Notes: generated by a model from the letters alone, not told the origin. A stretch of DNA of 64,000 bases from Piscinibacter gummiphilus (GCF_002116905.1 NZ_CP015118.1:5332001-5396000), one strand, 5' to 3'. Positions 13,583-22,121 are shown, counted from the stretch's first letter. Numbers and translations are program-made.

Positions 13583-15250
13583 TCAGCTGAACACCTTCAC
13601 GGCGCTGAGCAGCGTGCGGTACACGCCCCAGGCCAGCGGGATGCCCACGGCGGCCCAGGCCAGCCACACGACGGCGACCGGGGTGGTGCCACCGGCGCCC
13701 GGGCCCGTGCCCACGTCGGCGGCGACGCTGCGGTCGTGCGCGAGGCGCTTCTCTTCGGCCAGCTCTTCGTCGGTCATGAAGTGCTTGTCGGCCACCGGGC
13801 GGACGAGCAGGTTGCAGATCAGACCGATGACCAGCATGCCCACGAGGATGTACATGGTCTGGTTGTAGACCTGTTCACGCGGGATGCCGAGGCCCAGCTG
13901 GTACTCGCGCATGTAGTTCACGACGATGGGGCCGAGGATGCCGGCCGTGGCCCACGCGGTCAGCAGGCGGCCGTGGATGGCGCCCACCATCTGCGTGCCG
14001 AACAGGTCGGCGAGGTAGGCCGGCACCGTGGCGAAACCGCCGCCGTACATGCTCAGGATGATGCAGAAGGCACCCACGAACAGGAACTTGCTGCCCATGC
14101 CGGCGCTCGACGGGATGCTGGCGTACAGGATGCCGCCCAGCACGAAGAACACCACGTAGGTCATCTTGCGGCCCAGGCGGTCCGACAGGCTGGCCCAGAA
14201 GAAGCGGCCGCCGATGTTGAACAGGCTCAGCAGTGCCGTGAAGCCGGCGGCGACGCCGGCGATGGCGGTCAGCTGGGTCTTGTCGAGTTCACCGAACTTC
14301 TGCGAGATGCCGATCAGCTGGCCGCCGAACACTTCCTGCAGCATCGGGCTGGCCATGCCGATCACGCCGATGCCGGCGCTGACGTTCATGCACAGCACGG
14401 TCCACACGAGCCAGAACTGGGGGATGCCCCAGACCTTCTTCACGTGCACGTGGCGGCGCGTGATCATCTGGTTGTCGGTCTGCGCGGCGGGCGGGGTCCA
14501 GCCTTCGGGCTTCCAGCCGCTCGGCGGGACACGGTAGCCGAATGCGCCGGCCATCATGAAGACGAAGTAGACGGCGGCCATCACCAGCAGCGTGGCGGCG
14601 ACACCGGTGTCGGTGGGCGTGGCGAAGATCTTCATCAGTTCGGCCGCGAGCGGCGAACCGATCATCGCGCCGCCGCCGAAGCCCATGATGGCCATGCCGG
14701 TCGCCATGCCGCGGCGGTCCGGGAACCACTTGATCAGGGTCGACACGGGTGAGATGTACCCGAGCCCGAGGCCCACGCCGCCGATCACGCCGGCGCCGAG
14801 CCACATGAGCCACATCTGGTGCATCGACACGCCGATGGCGGCCAGCACGAGGCCGCCGCACCAGCAGATCGCCGAGACGACACCGGCCTTGCGCGGACCC
14901 GCGCGTTCGAGCCAGCCACCCCACAGCGCGGCCGACAGGCCGAGCAGCACGAAGAACAGGGTGTACATCCACCCCATCGTGGAGATCTTCCAGTCGCAGT
15001 CCGTGACGAACAGCTCGGCGAAGATGCTGATGTCCTTGGCGCAGGCGGTGGCGGCGTTGATGCCGACCGCCTTCGACAGCGGCAGCCAGAACACCGAGAA
15101 GCCGTAGGCCATGCCGATGCAGAGGTGGATCGCGAGTGCCGCGGGCGGCACGACCCAGCGGTTGAACCCAGGGCCCGCGATGGTGCGTTCCTTGGCCAGT
15201 ATTCCGAGAGCTCCCGAGGGGGTGTCTCCGGTCCCGATGACAGCCGACAT
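13583..15250 (-). CDS. OFA-family MFS transporter (oxalate/formate antiporter-like) with C-terminal extra helix
   Basis: 555 residues, with about 12 membrane helices of the oxalate:formate antiporter family (GYISPVSTLIKWFPDRRGMATGM is the typical central motif). A long periplasmic insertion occurs after helix 1 (NAATACAKDISIFAELFVTDCDW). After a cytoplasmic Glu/Arg-rich stretch (DEELAEEKRLAHDRS) and a Gly-rich linker, the protein ends with a thirteenth hydrophobic segment, VVWLAWAAVGIPLAWGVYRT. From memory, this resembles a separate small MFS subunit found beside such carriers, so it looks like a natural fusion. AAGGA precedes the ATG. The substrate is probably a small organic acid; it is divergent from binding-protein genes. 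Confidence 0.86.
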   Translation of the reverse strand: MSAVIGTGDTPSGALGILAKERTIAGPGFNRWVVPPAALAIHLCIGMAYGFSVFWLPLSKAVGINAATACAKDISIFAELFVTDCDWKISTMGWMYTLFFVLLGLSAALWGGWLERAGPRKAGVVSAICWCGGLVLAAIGVSMHQMWLMWLGAGVIGGVGLGLGYISPVSTLIKWFPDRRGMATGMAIMGFGGGAMIGSPLAAELMKIFATPTDTGVAATLLVMAAVYFVFMMAGAFGYRVPPSGWKPEGWTPPAAQTDNQMITRRHVHVKKVWGIPQFWLVWTVLCMNVSAGIGVIGMASPMLQEVFGGQLIGISQKFGELDKTQLTAIAGVAAGFTALLSLFNIGGRFFWASLSDRLGRKMTYVVFFVLGGILYASIPSSAGMGSKFLFVGAFCIILSMYGGGFATVPAYLADLFGTQMVGAIHGRLLTAWATAGILGPIVVNYMREYQLGLGIPREQVYNQTMYILVGMLVIGLICNLLVRPVADKHFMTDEELAEEKRLAHDRSVAADVGTGPGAGGTTPVAVVWLAWAAVGIPLAWGVYRTLLSAVKVFS

Positions 15251-15354
15251 GCTGTTTCCTTAGAGGTGAATTGAAGAGGCGTGGCCGCTCGAATGGCGGC
15301 TCGGATCGATCGTGCAGCGCCGCGGGAGAGCACGGATGCCGCTGCAGGGAGGTT

Positions 15355-15383
15355 AGGGTAGAGGTGTGTTTGATCCATGACAA
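15355..15383 (-). promoter_or_regulatory. Sigma-70 promoter candidate for the OFA MFS gene
   Basis: On the minus strand TTGTCA (15383-15378) is followed after exactly 17 bases by TACCCT (15360-15355). The -35 matches consensus in five of six bases; the -10 is weak (three of six). It predicts a leader of about 100 bases before the ATG at 15250. Confidence 0.45.
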
Positions 15384-15560
15384 GCGCGGACCCGGTGGAG
15401 CGATACATCTGTCACACCCCCGAGCGCCGAAGCGTGATGGATGACACGGAAATCGAGGTGTCGAAGCCGGTCCGGAAGTGACGAAGATGGTCAGCCTGCG
15501 CGCAGGAATTCACGTCTCGCCCGAATTCAGTGCGTGAGCGAATGTGTCAAGACGAATTGA

Positions 15561-15589
15561 TTGACCATCGGTGTTTACACTGAAAAGAT
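15561..15589 (+). promoter_or_regulatory. Weak sigma-70 promoter candidate for the tandem binding-protein genes
   Basis: TTGACC at 15561-15566, 17 bases, AAAGAT at 15584-15589. The small dyad GTGTTTACAC lies in the spacer, where a repressor could act. The predicted leader is about 50 bases before the ATG at 15647. Confidence 0.3.
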
Positions 15590-15646
15590 TGCGCGCCTGC
15601 GATTGCGATCGGCTGCGCGGACATGACCTTTCGAGATCCCCACCCG

Positions 15647-16771
15647 ATGAAACGTCGCACACTGATCCAGTCCATCGCCGCCAGCAGCGCATCGCTGGCC
15701 TTCCCCGCGTTCTCGCAGGGCAACCGCATCGTGCTCGGCCAGTCGGCTGCCTTCACGGGCCCCGCGGCCCAGCTGGGCATCCAGATGAACCGTGGCGCCC
15801 GCGTCTACTTCGACGCCATCAACGCCGCCGGCGGGGTCAACGGCCAGCAGATCGAGCTGCGCACGCTCGACGACGGCTACGAGCCGGACCGCTGCAAGGC
15901 CAACACCGAGAAGTTCATCAAGGACAACGTGTTCGCCCTGTTCGGCTACGTGGGCACCCCCACCTGCCTCGCCGCGCTGCCGCTGATCAACGAAAGCAAG
16001 ATCCCCTTCTTCGGCCCGTTCACCGGCGCCGAGTCGCTGCGCGATCCGTTCAGCAAGAACATCTTCCACATCCGCGCGTCCTACTACGACGAGACGGCGC
16101 TGATCGTGAAGCAGCTGACGTCGCTGAACGTCAAGCGCATCGCGGTGTTCCATCAGAACGACGCGTACGGCAAGGCCGGCCTCGACGGCGTGACCCGCGC
16201 GCTCAAGCCGCTGAACCTCGCCCCCGCCGCACTCGGCACGGTCGAGCGCAACTCGGTGGACGTGGCCGCGGCCGTCAAGAGCATCATGGCCGCCAAGCCC
16301 GAGGCCATCGTGCAGATCGGCGCCTACAAGGCGTGCGCCGCCTTCATCCGCGAAGCCCGCAAGGCCGGCTACGGCGGCCAGTTCTACAACGTGTCGTTCG
16401 TCGGCACGCAGGCGCTCGCCGACGAGCTGGGCAAGGACGGCCACGGCATCGTGATCAGCCAGGTCATGCCCTTCCCGTTCTCCACCACCACGCCCATCTC
16501 GCGCGAGTACCTCGACGCGGTGGCCAAGGCCGGCGGCGACGCGAAACCCAACTACTCCAGCATGGAAGGCTACGTCGCGGCGAAGGTGTTCACGGAAGGC
16601 CTCAAGCGGGCCGGCCGCAACCCCACCCGCGAACAGCTGATCTCCGGCCTCGAATCCGTGAACAACACCAACATCGGCGGTTTCCATGTGAGCTTCGGCG
16701 CACGCGACCACGTCGCCTCGCACTTCGTCGAAGTGTCGATGCTGACCGAAGACGGCAAGGTCCGCCGGTGA
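15647..16771 (+). CDS. ABC transporter substrate-binding protein, branched-chain amino acid (LivK) type, copy 1
   Basis: 374 residues. MKRRTLIQSIAASSASLAFPAFSQ is an export signal with a twin-arginine-like start. The mature part is a type I periplasmic binding fold: IVLGQSAAFTGPAAQLG is the classic Liv N-terminus, then GYVGTPTCLAALP and RIAVFHQNDAYGKAGLDGV. The ligand may be an amino acid or an aromatic/organic acid. ATG 15647 is preferred over 15623 because the signal peptide then begins properly. Neither permease nor ATPase is encoded nearby. The next gene is a close paralogue, overlapping by four bases. Confidence 0.88.
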   Translation: MKRRTLIQSIAASSASLAFPAFSQGNRIVLGQSAAFTGPAAQLGIQMNRGARVYFDAINAAGGVNGQQIELRTLDDGYEPDRCKANTEKFIKDNVFALFGYVGTPTCLAALPLINESKIPFFGPFTGAESLRDPFSKNIFHIRASYYDETALIVKQLTSLNVKRIAVFHQNDAYGKAGLDGVTRALKPLNLAPAALGTVERNSVDVAAAVKSIMAAKPEAIVQIGAYKACAAFIREARKAGYGGQFYNVSFVGTQALADELGKDGHGIVISQVMPFPFSTTTPISREYLDAVAKAGGDAKPNYSSMEGYVAAKVFTEGLKRAGRNPTREQLISGLESVNNTNIGGFHVSFGARDHVASHFVEVSMLTEDGKVRR

Positions 16772-17895
16772 AGCGCCGCGCCCTGCTCCAGGCCGGCGCC
16801 GTCGCGTCGGCCGTGACCGGTTTCCCGGCCATCGCCCAGTCCCGCAACAAGATCGTCCTCGGCCAGTCGGCCCCGCTGACCGGCCCCGCGGCCGCCCTCG
16901 GCACGCAGTTCCGCGACGGCGCCGCGATGGTGTTCGACCGCCTGAACGCCCGCGGTGGTGTCAACGGCCGCACCATCGAACTGCGCAGCGTCGACGACGG
17001 CTACGAGCCGCAGCGCTGCGCCGAGAACACGCAGAAGCTGCTCGCCTCGTCCGACCTCTTCTCGCTGTTCGGCTACGTGGGCACGCCCACCAGCCTCGCC
17101 GCGCTGCCGCTGGCCACCGCGGCCCGCGTGCCCTTCTTCGCGCCGCTCAGCGGCGCCGAGGCGCTGCGCGCGCCGTTCAACCGCTACGCGTTCCACGTGC
17201 GCGCCTCGTACTTCGACGAGACGGCCGAGATCGTCAAGCAACTCACCGCCGTGGGCATCAAGCGCATCGCGGTGTTCCACCAGAACGACAGCTACGGCAA
17301 GGCCGGCCTCGACGGCGTGACCCTCGCGCTGAAGACCGCGGGCCTCACCGCCGTGAGCCTCGGCACGGTCGAGCGCAACACGGTGGCCGTCGACGAGGCG
17401 GTGCAGAAGATCCTCGCGGGCAAGCCCGAGGCCATCGTGCAGATCAGCGCGTACACCTCGTGCGCCGCGTTCGTGCGGGCCGCGCGCAAGGCCGGCTTCT
17501 CGGGCGGCTTCTACAACGTGTCGTTCGTCGGCACGCAGGCGCTCATCAACGAGCTGGGGGCCGATGCCCGCGGCGTGGTGGTGAGCCAGGTGATGCCGCT
17601 GCCGTTCAGCGCGACGAACCCGATGGCGGGCGAGTACCTCGCGGCCGGCAAGACGATTGCGAAGTTCGAACCCAACTACGGCGGCTTCGAGGGCTTCGTG
17701 GCCGCGCGCACCTTCGTCGAAGGCCTGAAGCGCGCCGGCGCCAACCCGACGCCCGAGTCGATGATCACGGGCCTCGAATCCCTGAACGACTTCAACCTCG
17801 GCGGCTTCTTCATCGACTTCGGTCCGCACAAGCGCACGGGCTCGCGCTACGTCGACCTGACGGTGCTCACGGCCGACGGCCGCGTCCGCCACTGA
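16768..17895 (+). CDS. ABC transporter substrate-binding protein, LivK type, copy 2 (tandem paralogue)
   Basis: 375 residues, starting with GTG at 16768 inside the previous stop (GTGA overlap), so translation is coupled. It has the same motifs in the same order as copy 1: IVLGQSAPLTGPAAALG, GYVGTPTSLAALP, RIAVFHQNDSYGKAGLDGV and YNVSFVGTQAL. A tandem duplication followed by divergence is the simplest explanation. Differences cluster in the ligand-lobe loops (for example FTGAESLRDPF versus LSGAEALRAPF), so the two may bind different ligands. It converges on the MocR gene, six bases from its stop. Confidence 0.88.
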   Translation: MKRRALLQAGAVASAVTGFPAIAQSRNKIVLGQSAPLTGPAAALGTQFRDGAAMVFDRLNARGGVNGRTIELRSVDDGYEPQRCAENTQKLLASSDLFSLFGYVGTPTSLAALPLATAARVPFFAPLSGAEALRAPFNRYAFHVRASYFDETAEIVKQLTAVGIKRIAVFHQNDSYGKAGLDGVTLALKTAGLTAVSLGTVERNTVAVDEAVQKILAGKPEAIVQISAYTSCAAFVRAARKAGFSGGFYNVSFVGTQALINELGADARGVVVSQVMPLPFSATNPMAGEYLAAGKTIAKFEPNYGGFEGFVAARTFVEGLKRAGANPTPESMITGLESLNDFNLGGFFIDFGPHKRTGSRYVDLTVLTADGRVRH

Positions 17896-17901
17896 CGAAC
17901 G

Positions 17902-19320
17902 TCAGGCCGGCACGAGGCTGCCGGCCAGCTGGCCCAGCGTCTTCATCGCGCGTTCGAAGCGCGGGTCGTCGGGATGCCCGATGTTCAGGCGCACGCAGCT
18001 CGCGAAGCGCCGGTCCGCCGAGAACAGGTGGCCGGGTGCGATGCTGATGCGCTGCGACAGCGCGAGCCGGTGCAGCTTCAACGCATCGACACCCGCCGGC
18101 AGCTCCACCCACAGGAAGTAGCCGCCGTCGGGCCGCGTGGTGCGCGTGCCCTTCGGGAAGTGTTTCGCGATCAGCCGCAGCGCGATGGCCTGGCGTGACG
18201 ACAGGGTCTCGCGCAGGCGCCGCAGGTGGCGGTCGTAGCCGCCCTGCTGCAGGTACGACACCAGCGCCTGCTGCGAGGGCACGGGCGCCGACAGCGTGGT
18301 CATCAGCTTGAGCCGGGCGATGCGTTCGGCGAACCGGCCCGCCGCCACCCAGCCCACGCGGTAGCCGGGGGCGAGGCACTTCGAGAACGAGCTGCAATGC
18401 ATCACGAGGCCCGCGCGGTCGAACGCCTTCGCCGGCGGCGGACGCCTGGGGCCGAAGTGCAGTTCGCCGTAGACGTCGTCCTCGATCAGAGGAACGCCGT
18501 GACGCGCGAGCAGTTCCACCAGCGCGCGCTTGTTCTCGTCGGGCATCAGGCAACCGAGCGGGTTCTGGAAGTTCGGCATGAACCAGCACGCCTTCACCGG
18601 ATGGCGCTCCAGCACCGCTGCGAGCGACGCGAGGTCCACGCCCGTGCGCGGGTGCGTGGCCACCTCCACCGCCTTCAGGTTCAAGCGCTCGAGCGCCTGC
18701 AGGCTCGCGTAGAACGTGGGCGACTCCACCGCCACGACGTCGCCCGGCTTCGTCACCGCCTGCAGGCACAGGTTCAGCGCCTCCATCGCGCCGTTCGTCA
18801 CGACGATCTCGGCCGGGTCGGCGGCCGTGCCTTCCACCACGTAGCGCAGCGCCAGCAGGCGGCGCAGCGACTCGCTGCCCGGGGTCAGGTCCTCGACGGT
18901 CTGCCACGGGTCGAGGTGGCGCATGGCCTTCGACAGGTGCAGTGCGAGCTTGTCGAGCGGGAACAGGGCCGGGCTCGGGAACGCCGAGCCGAGCGGCACC
19001 ACGTCGCGCTCGCGGATGGCGCCCAGCACCTCGAACACCAGCTCGCTGATCTCCACCGTGGTGGACGCCTCGGGCGGCGATGACGTGGCGGGTTCCGCCG
19101 GGCCGCCGGCCGCGGGCGCCCGCACGTAGTAGCCCGAGCGCGGCCGCGCCTCGATGGCGCCTCGGGCCTCGAGCAGGTAGTAGGCCTCGAACACCGTGGT
19201 GGGGCTGACCCCGCGGCTCGTGCTGGCCTGGCGCACCGACGGGAGCCGGTCGCCCGGGCGCAGCACACCGGAGCGGATGCCTTCGGCGATGTCGGCGGCG
19301 AGTTGTTCGTAGCGTTTCAC
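17902..19320 (-). CDS. MocR-type regulator: GntR DNA-binding domain fused to a PLP aminotransferase fold
   Basis: 472 residues. The N-terminal winged helix (KRYEQLAADIAEGIRSGVL, LPSVRQAS, VSPTTVFEAYYLLEARG, to about 70) is GntR/MocR type. Residues about 100-470 are a fold-type I aminotransferase; SSFSKCLAPGYRVGW places the PLP lysine at K314, with the upstream PNFQNPLG aspartate-region motif. MocR proteins are usually regulators that sense a PLP-reactive amine or amino acid. The start is GTG at 19320. It is divergent from the cytochrome operon and ends beside the binding-protein pair, so either could be its target. Confidence 0.92.
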   Translation of the reverse strand: MKRYEQLAADIAEGIRSGVLRPGDRLPSVRQASTSRGVSPTTVFEAYYLLEARGAIEARPRSGYYVRAPAAGGPAEPATSSPPEASTTVEISELVFEVLGAIRERDVVPLGSAFPSPALFPLDKLALHLSKAMRHLDPWQTVEDLTPGSESLRRLLALRYVVEGTAADPAEIVVTNGAMEALNLCLQAVTKPGDVVAVESPTFYASLQALERLNLKAVEVATHPRTGVDLASLAAVLERHPVKACWFMPNFQNPLGCLMPDENKRALVELLARHGVPLIEDDVYGELHFGPRRPPPAKAFDRAGLVMHCSSFSKCLAPGYRVGWVAAGRFAERIARLKLMTTLSAPVPSQQALVSYLQQGGYDRHLRRLRETLSSRQAIALRLIAKHFPKGTRTTRPDGGYFLWVELPAGVDALKLHRLALSQRISIAPGHLFSADRRFASCVRLNIGHPDDPRFERAMKTLGQLAGSLVPA

Positions 19321-19326
19321 GGGCGG

Positions 19327-19417
19327 ATCTGATCTGGGATATCTGGCCGTTTCGATCACTGTACTTCCCCAGGTCTCCATACTGGGTGAATGCCCGACTC
19401 GCCTCCATCTGATCTGG
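19327..19417. promoter_or_regulatory. Exact 11-bp direct repeat in the MocR-cytochrome divergent promoter
   Basis: ATCTGATCTGG occurs at 19327-19337 and again at 19407-19417, 80 bases apart in the same orientation; each copy is internally repetitive (GATCTG). A partial third copy, ATATCTGG, follows the first. MocR regulators characteristically bind direct repeats, so these are good candidate operators. The left copy sits against the MocR start codon and the right one lies about 80 bases before the cytochrome gene. Confidence 0.6.
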
Positions 19418-19495
19418 TTTTTTCTGCGTGTTCTGAGCCTTACTCTCCGGCGGCACCCACGGCACAGTCCTCCCCACAGGACAACGGGGATCGTC

Positions 19496-20296
19496 ATGGG
19501 TTCGCTGCAGTACGTGAGGATGGTGTTGTGGAGCTTCTTCGGCATCCGCCGGCGGGCCCGCGCCGATGCGGAACTGGGCCGGGTGAAACCCCTTCCCCTG
19601 CTGCTGACCGCGGTCGTGCTGGCCGGGCTGTTCGTCACACTGCTGCTGGGTGCCGCGCACTGGGCGGCCGCGGCCACGCCCGTGCGCGTGGACGGGTCGA
19701 TGGCGCAGCGGGTCCAGGCCTGCACGGCGTGCCACGGCAGGGCCGACCGCACCACGCGGCAGGGCTACTTCCCGCGCATCGCCGGCAAGCCCGAGGGTTA
19801 CCTCTTCCAGCAGCTGCGGCACTTCCGCGACGGGCGCCGGGAGCACGCGGGCATGGCCCACCTGCTCGCACAGATGCCCGACGCGTACCTCGCCGACATC
19901 GCGGCCCATTTCGCCGCGCTCGACGCGCCGCCGCCGACGCCCACGCCTCCCGGCCCGGACGGTGAGCGGGGTGAAGCCCTCGCGACCCGGGGCGATCCGC
20001 TCGTCGGCCTGCCCGCCTGCGTGTCGTGCCACGGCACCGCCCTGACCGGCCTCGCCCCGGCCGTGCCGGGCCTGCTGGGCCTGCCGCGCGACTACCTCGT
20101 CGCGCAGATCGGCGCCTGGAAGACGGGCCGCCGGCACGCCACCGCGCCCGACTGCATGGCCACCGTCGCGCAGCGCCTGTCGGTGGAGGACATCGATGCG
20201 GTGTCCGCCTGGCTCGCCTCACGGCCCGTGCCCCCAGGCCACGCGCCCGCGGGCCGCCCCGACGCGGGCACGCCCGCCTGCGGGAGCACGCGATGA
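19496..20296 (+). CDS. Membrane-anchored diheme cytochrome c with DUF2970-like N-terminus
   Basis: 266 residues. Residues about 1-58 (YVRMVLWSFFGIRRRARADAEL, then a membrane helix VKPLPLLLTAVVLAGLFVTLLL) match the small DUF2970 family, normally a stand-alone protein of about 70 residues. Two c553-like domains follow, with heme motifs CTACH (76-80) and CVSCH (175-179). The hemes would lie in the periplasm. GGGGA precedes the ATG. It overlaps the next cytochrome gene by four bases. A role in passing electrons from a periplasmic dehydrogenase to the respiratory chain is expected, but no dehydrogenase gene is adjacent. Confidence 0.85.
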   Translation: MGSLQYVRMVLWSFFGIRRRARADAELGRVKPLPLLLTAVVLAGLFVTLLLGAAHWAAAATPVRVDGSMAQRVQACTACHGRADRTTRQGYFPRIAGKPEGYLFQQLRHFRDGRREHAGMAHLLAQMPDAYLADIAAHFAALDAPPPTPTPPGPDGERGEALATRGDPLVGLPACVSCHGTALTGLAPAVPGLLGLPRDYLVAQIGAWKTGRRHATAPDCMATVAQRLSVEDIDAVSAWLASRPVPPGHAPAGRPDAGTPACGSTR

Positions 20297-21522
20297 GGAT
20301 GAAGCACGTGATCCGCGGAAGCCTCGTCGTCGCCTCGCTGGCCCTCGCGTGGTCCGTCGCCGCGGTGGGGATCGACCTGCGCGGCAGCCGACCGCTCGAC
20401 GACACGCCGCCCCCCGCCACCGACGCCGCCCTCGTCGCCCGCGGCGCGTACCTCGCCCGCGCGGGCAACTGCATGGGCTGCCACACCGCGCGCGGCGGGA
20501 TCGAATACGCCGGCGGGCGCGGCATCGAGACGCCCTTCGGCACCGTGGTCGCGCCGAACCTGACACCCGACGCCGACACCGGCCTCGGCACCTGGACCGC
20601 CGCGCACTTCCGACGGGCCATGAGCGACGGGCGCTCGCGCGACGGCCGCCTGCTGTCGCCGGCGTTCCCGTACCCGCACTTCACCCACGTGACCCGCGAC
20701 GACAACGACGCGCTGTTCGCGTTCCTGCGCAGCCTGCCGCCGGTGCATGCGCCGAACCCGCCCAGCACCCTGCGCTTCCCGTTCGACACCCAGCTCGCGC
20801 TGGCCGTGTGGCGCGCGTTCTACTTCCGTCCGGGCGTGGTGTCGCCCGAACCCGGGCGGTCGGCGGAATGGCACCGCGGCCGGTACCTCGTCGAAGGCCT
20901 CGGCCATTGCGCCGCCTGCCACACCACGCGCGACGCGCTGGGCGGCCCGGGGGCCGACGGCGGCCTGATCCCGATGGAGAACTGGTACGCCCCGCCGCTC
21001 GGCGGTGGCGACCCTGCCTCGGTGGCCGCGCTGCTGAAGCACGGCGCGTCGGCCCACGGCACCGCCATGGGCCCGATGGCCGAGGTGGTGTTCCGCAGCA
21101 CCGCGCACCTGACGGCGGCGGACGTGGCGGCGATGGTGTCGTACCTGAAGGACATGCCCGCAGCCCCACCACCGCCGCCGGCCGAACGCGGCGACCCGGC
21201 GGTGCTGGGCCGCGGCGCGAAGCTCTACGAGACCCACTGCGCCGACTGCCACGGCGCGGACGGGCGCGGCGCCGCACCCGCCTTCCCGCCCCTCGCCGGC
21301 AACCCGTCGGTGACGCTCGGCCCGGCCACCAACGTGATCCAGGCCATCTCGCGCGGCGGGTTCGCCCCGGTCACGGCCGCGCACCCGCAGCCGTACGGCA
21401 TGCCGCCGTTCGCCGGTGTGCTGGACGAGGCCGAGCTGGCCGCGGTGGCGACCTACGTGCGACAGTCGTGGGGCAACGAGGCCGGCGCGGTGTCGGCGCT
21501 CGACGTGTTGCGCACGCGATGA
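20293..21522 (+). CDS. Triheme cytochrome c, alcohol/gluconate dehydrogenase subunit-like
   Basis: 409 residues. The start ATG at 20293 overlaps the previous stop (ATGA). A signal/anchor helix (IRGSLVVASLALAWSVAAVG) is followed by three heme sites: CMGCH (60-64), CAACH (206-210) and CADCH (316-320). Spacing and order match the cytochrome subunit of membrane-bound alcohol, gluconate and aldehyde dehydrogenases, including PNLTPDADTGLGTWT after heme 1. A PAAPPPPPAERG linker precedes the third domain. Five hemes in total are thus encoded by this operon. The catalytic partner is missing here and may be elsewhere in the genome. Confidence 0.88.
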   Translation: MRMKHVIRGSLVVASLALAWSVAAVGIDLRGSRPLDDTPPPATDAALVARGAYLARAGNCMGCHTARGGIEYAGGRGIETPFGTVVAPNLTPDADTGLGTWTAAHFRRAMSDGRSRDGRLLSPAFPYPHFTHVTRDDNDALFAFLRSLPPVHAPNPPSTLRFPFDTQLALAVWRAFYFRPGVVSPEPGRSAEWHRGRYLVEGLGHCAACHTTRDALGGPGADGGLIPMENWYAPPLGGGDPASVAALLKHGASAHGTAMGPMAEVVFRSTAHLTAADVAAMVSYLKDMPAAPPPPPAERGDPAVLGRGAKLYETHCADCHGADGRGAAPAFPPLAGNPSVTLGPATNVIQAISRGGFAPVTAAHPQPYGMPPFAGVLDEAELAAVATYVRQSWGNEAGAVSALDVLRTR

Positions 21523-22094
21523 CCGTCCACCTCCCTTCCCTCCCCGACGCCGCGCGGGCCGTCGAGGCCGCGGCCCGGCGTTCGCCCGCGGAAGGGCGGC
21601 GCCTGTGCGCGCAGCGCGAGTTCGTCGAGCTGCTGCTCGCGTGCCCGAACGTGGGGCTGCGGGAATACCGGCTGCCGATGCTGCTCGACGGCAGCGTGGC
21701 GGGCGGCGTGGCCGTCGAACTGAGGGGCGCCCCCGGCGAGGTACAGGCCCTCGCGGCCGCCGACACCGGCCGGGGCTGGCGCCTCGACGGCCACATGGCC
21801 GCGATGGCGAACGTGCCCGACGACCTGTTCCTGGTGGCCCTGCCGGTCGCGCTCGGACCGCGTTTCGCGTTTTCGGTGGTGATGCTGGGCAGCGACCAGG
21901 ACGGGCTGCACCGGGTGCCGACGGGCGACGTGCGGGCGCACGAGGCGGCGTTGCGGATCTCGGGGGTGTTCTACCGCGACGACGAGACGCTGGCCGACGA
22001 CGGGCCGGCGCTGCTGCGGGCGGTGGCGCCATCGTGGCGGCGCCTGCGCCGTGCGCTGGCGCTCGGCCAGGCACGGCATCGGCTGGCGGGGTGA
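21519..22094 (+). CDS. Unknown protein, faint resemblance to the acyl-CoA dehydrogenase middle domain
   Basis: 191 residues, third gene of the cytochrome operon, ATGA overlap with the triheme gene. No signal peptide, no cysteine cluster. GRGWRLDGHMAAMANVPDDLFLV followed by AHEAALRISGVFYRDDETLAD recalls the beta-sheet middle domain of acyl-CoA dehydrogenases (GxGWxLxGxKxWITNAxxADLxxV ... LxFDDVxVPxxxLLG). PALLRAVAPSWRRLRRALALGQARHRLAG recalls the start of their C-terminal helices. The N- and C-terminal catalytic parts are absent. The resemblance is by eye and may be misleading; the function is unknown. Confidence 0.7.
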   Translation: MTVHLPSLPDAARAVEAAARRSPAEGRRLCAQREFVELLLACPNVGLREYRLPMLLDGSVAGGVAVELRGAPGEVQALAAADTGRGWRLDGHMAAMANVPDDLFLVALPVALGPRFAFSVVMLGSDQDGLHRVPTGDVRAHEAALRISGVFYRDDETLADDGPALLRAVAPSWRRLRRALALGQARHRLAG

Positions 22095-22105
22095 CGGTTC
22101 ACCCC
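22088..22105. other. Hairpin at the convergent ends of the cytochrome operon and infA
   Basis: GGGGTGA (22088-22094, containing the stop codon) pairs with TCACCCC (22099-22105) around CGGT. No T-run on either side, so it may protect RNA ends more than terminate. Confidence 0.45.
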
Positions 22106-22121
22106 GGCGAGCGGCAAACGT

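Larger units (their letters stand above)
15251..15646. other. Divergent intergenic region, MFS gene and binding-protein genes
   Basis: 396 bases with no gene seen on either strand. Besides the two promoter candidates listed separately it contains several TGTC/GACA-type half-sites (TGTCAC near 15410, GATGACAC near 15436, GGTGTCGA near 15458, TGTGTCAAG near 15544) and the small dyad GTGTTTACAC at 15571-15580. These could be regulator sites, but no convincing long palindrome was found. Confidence 0.4.
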
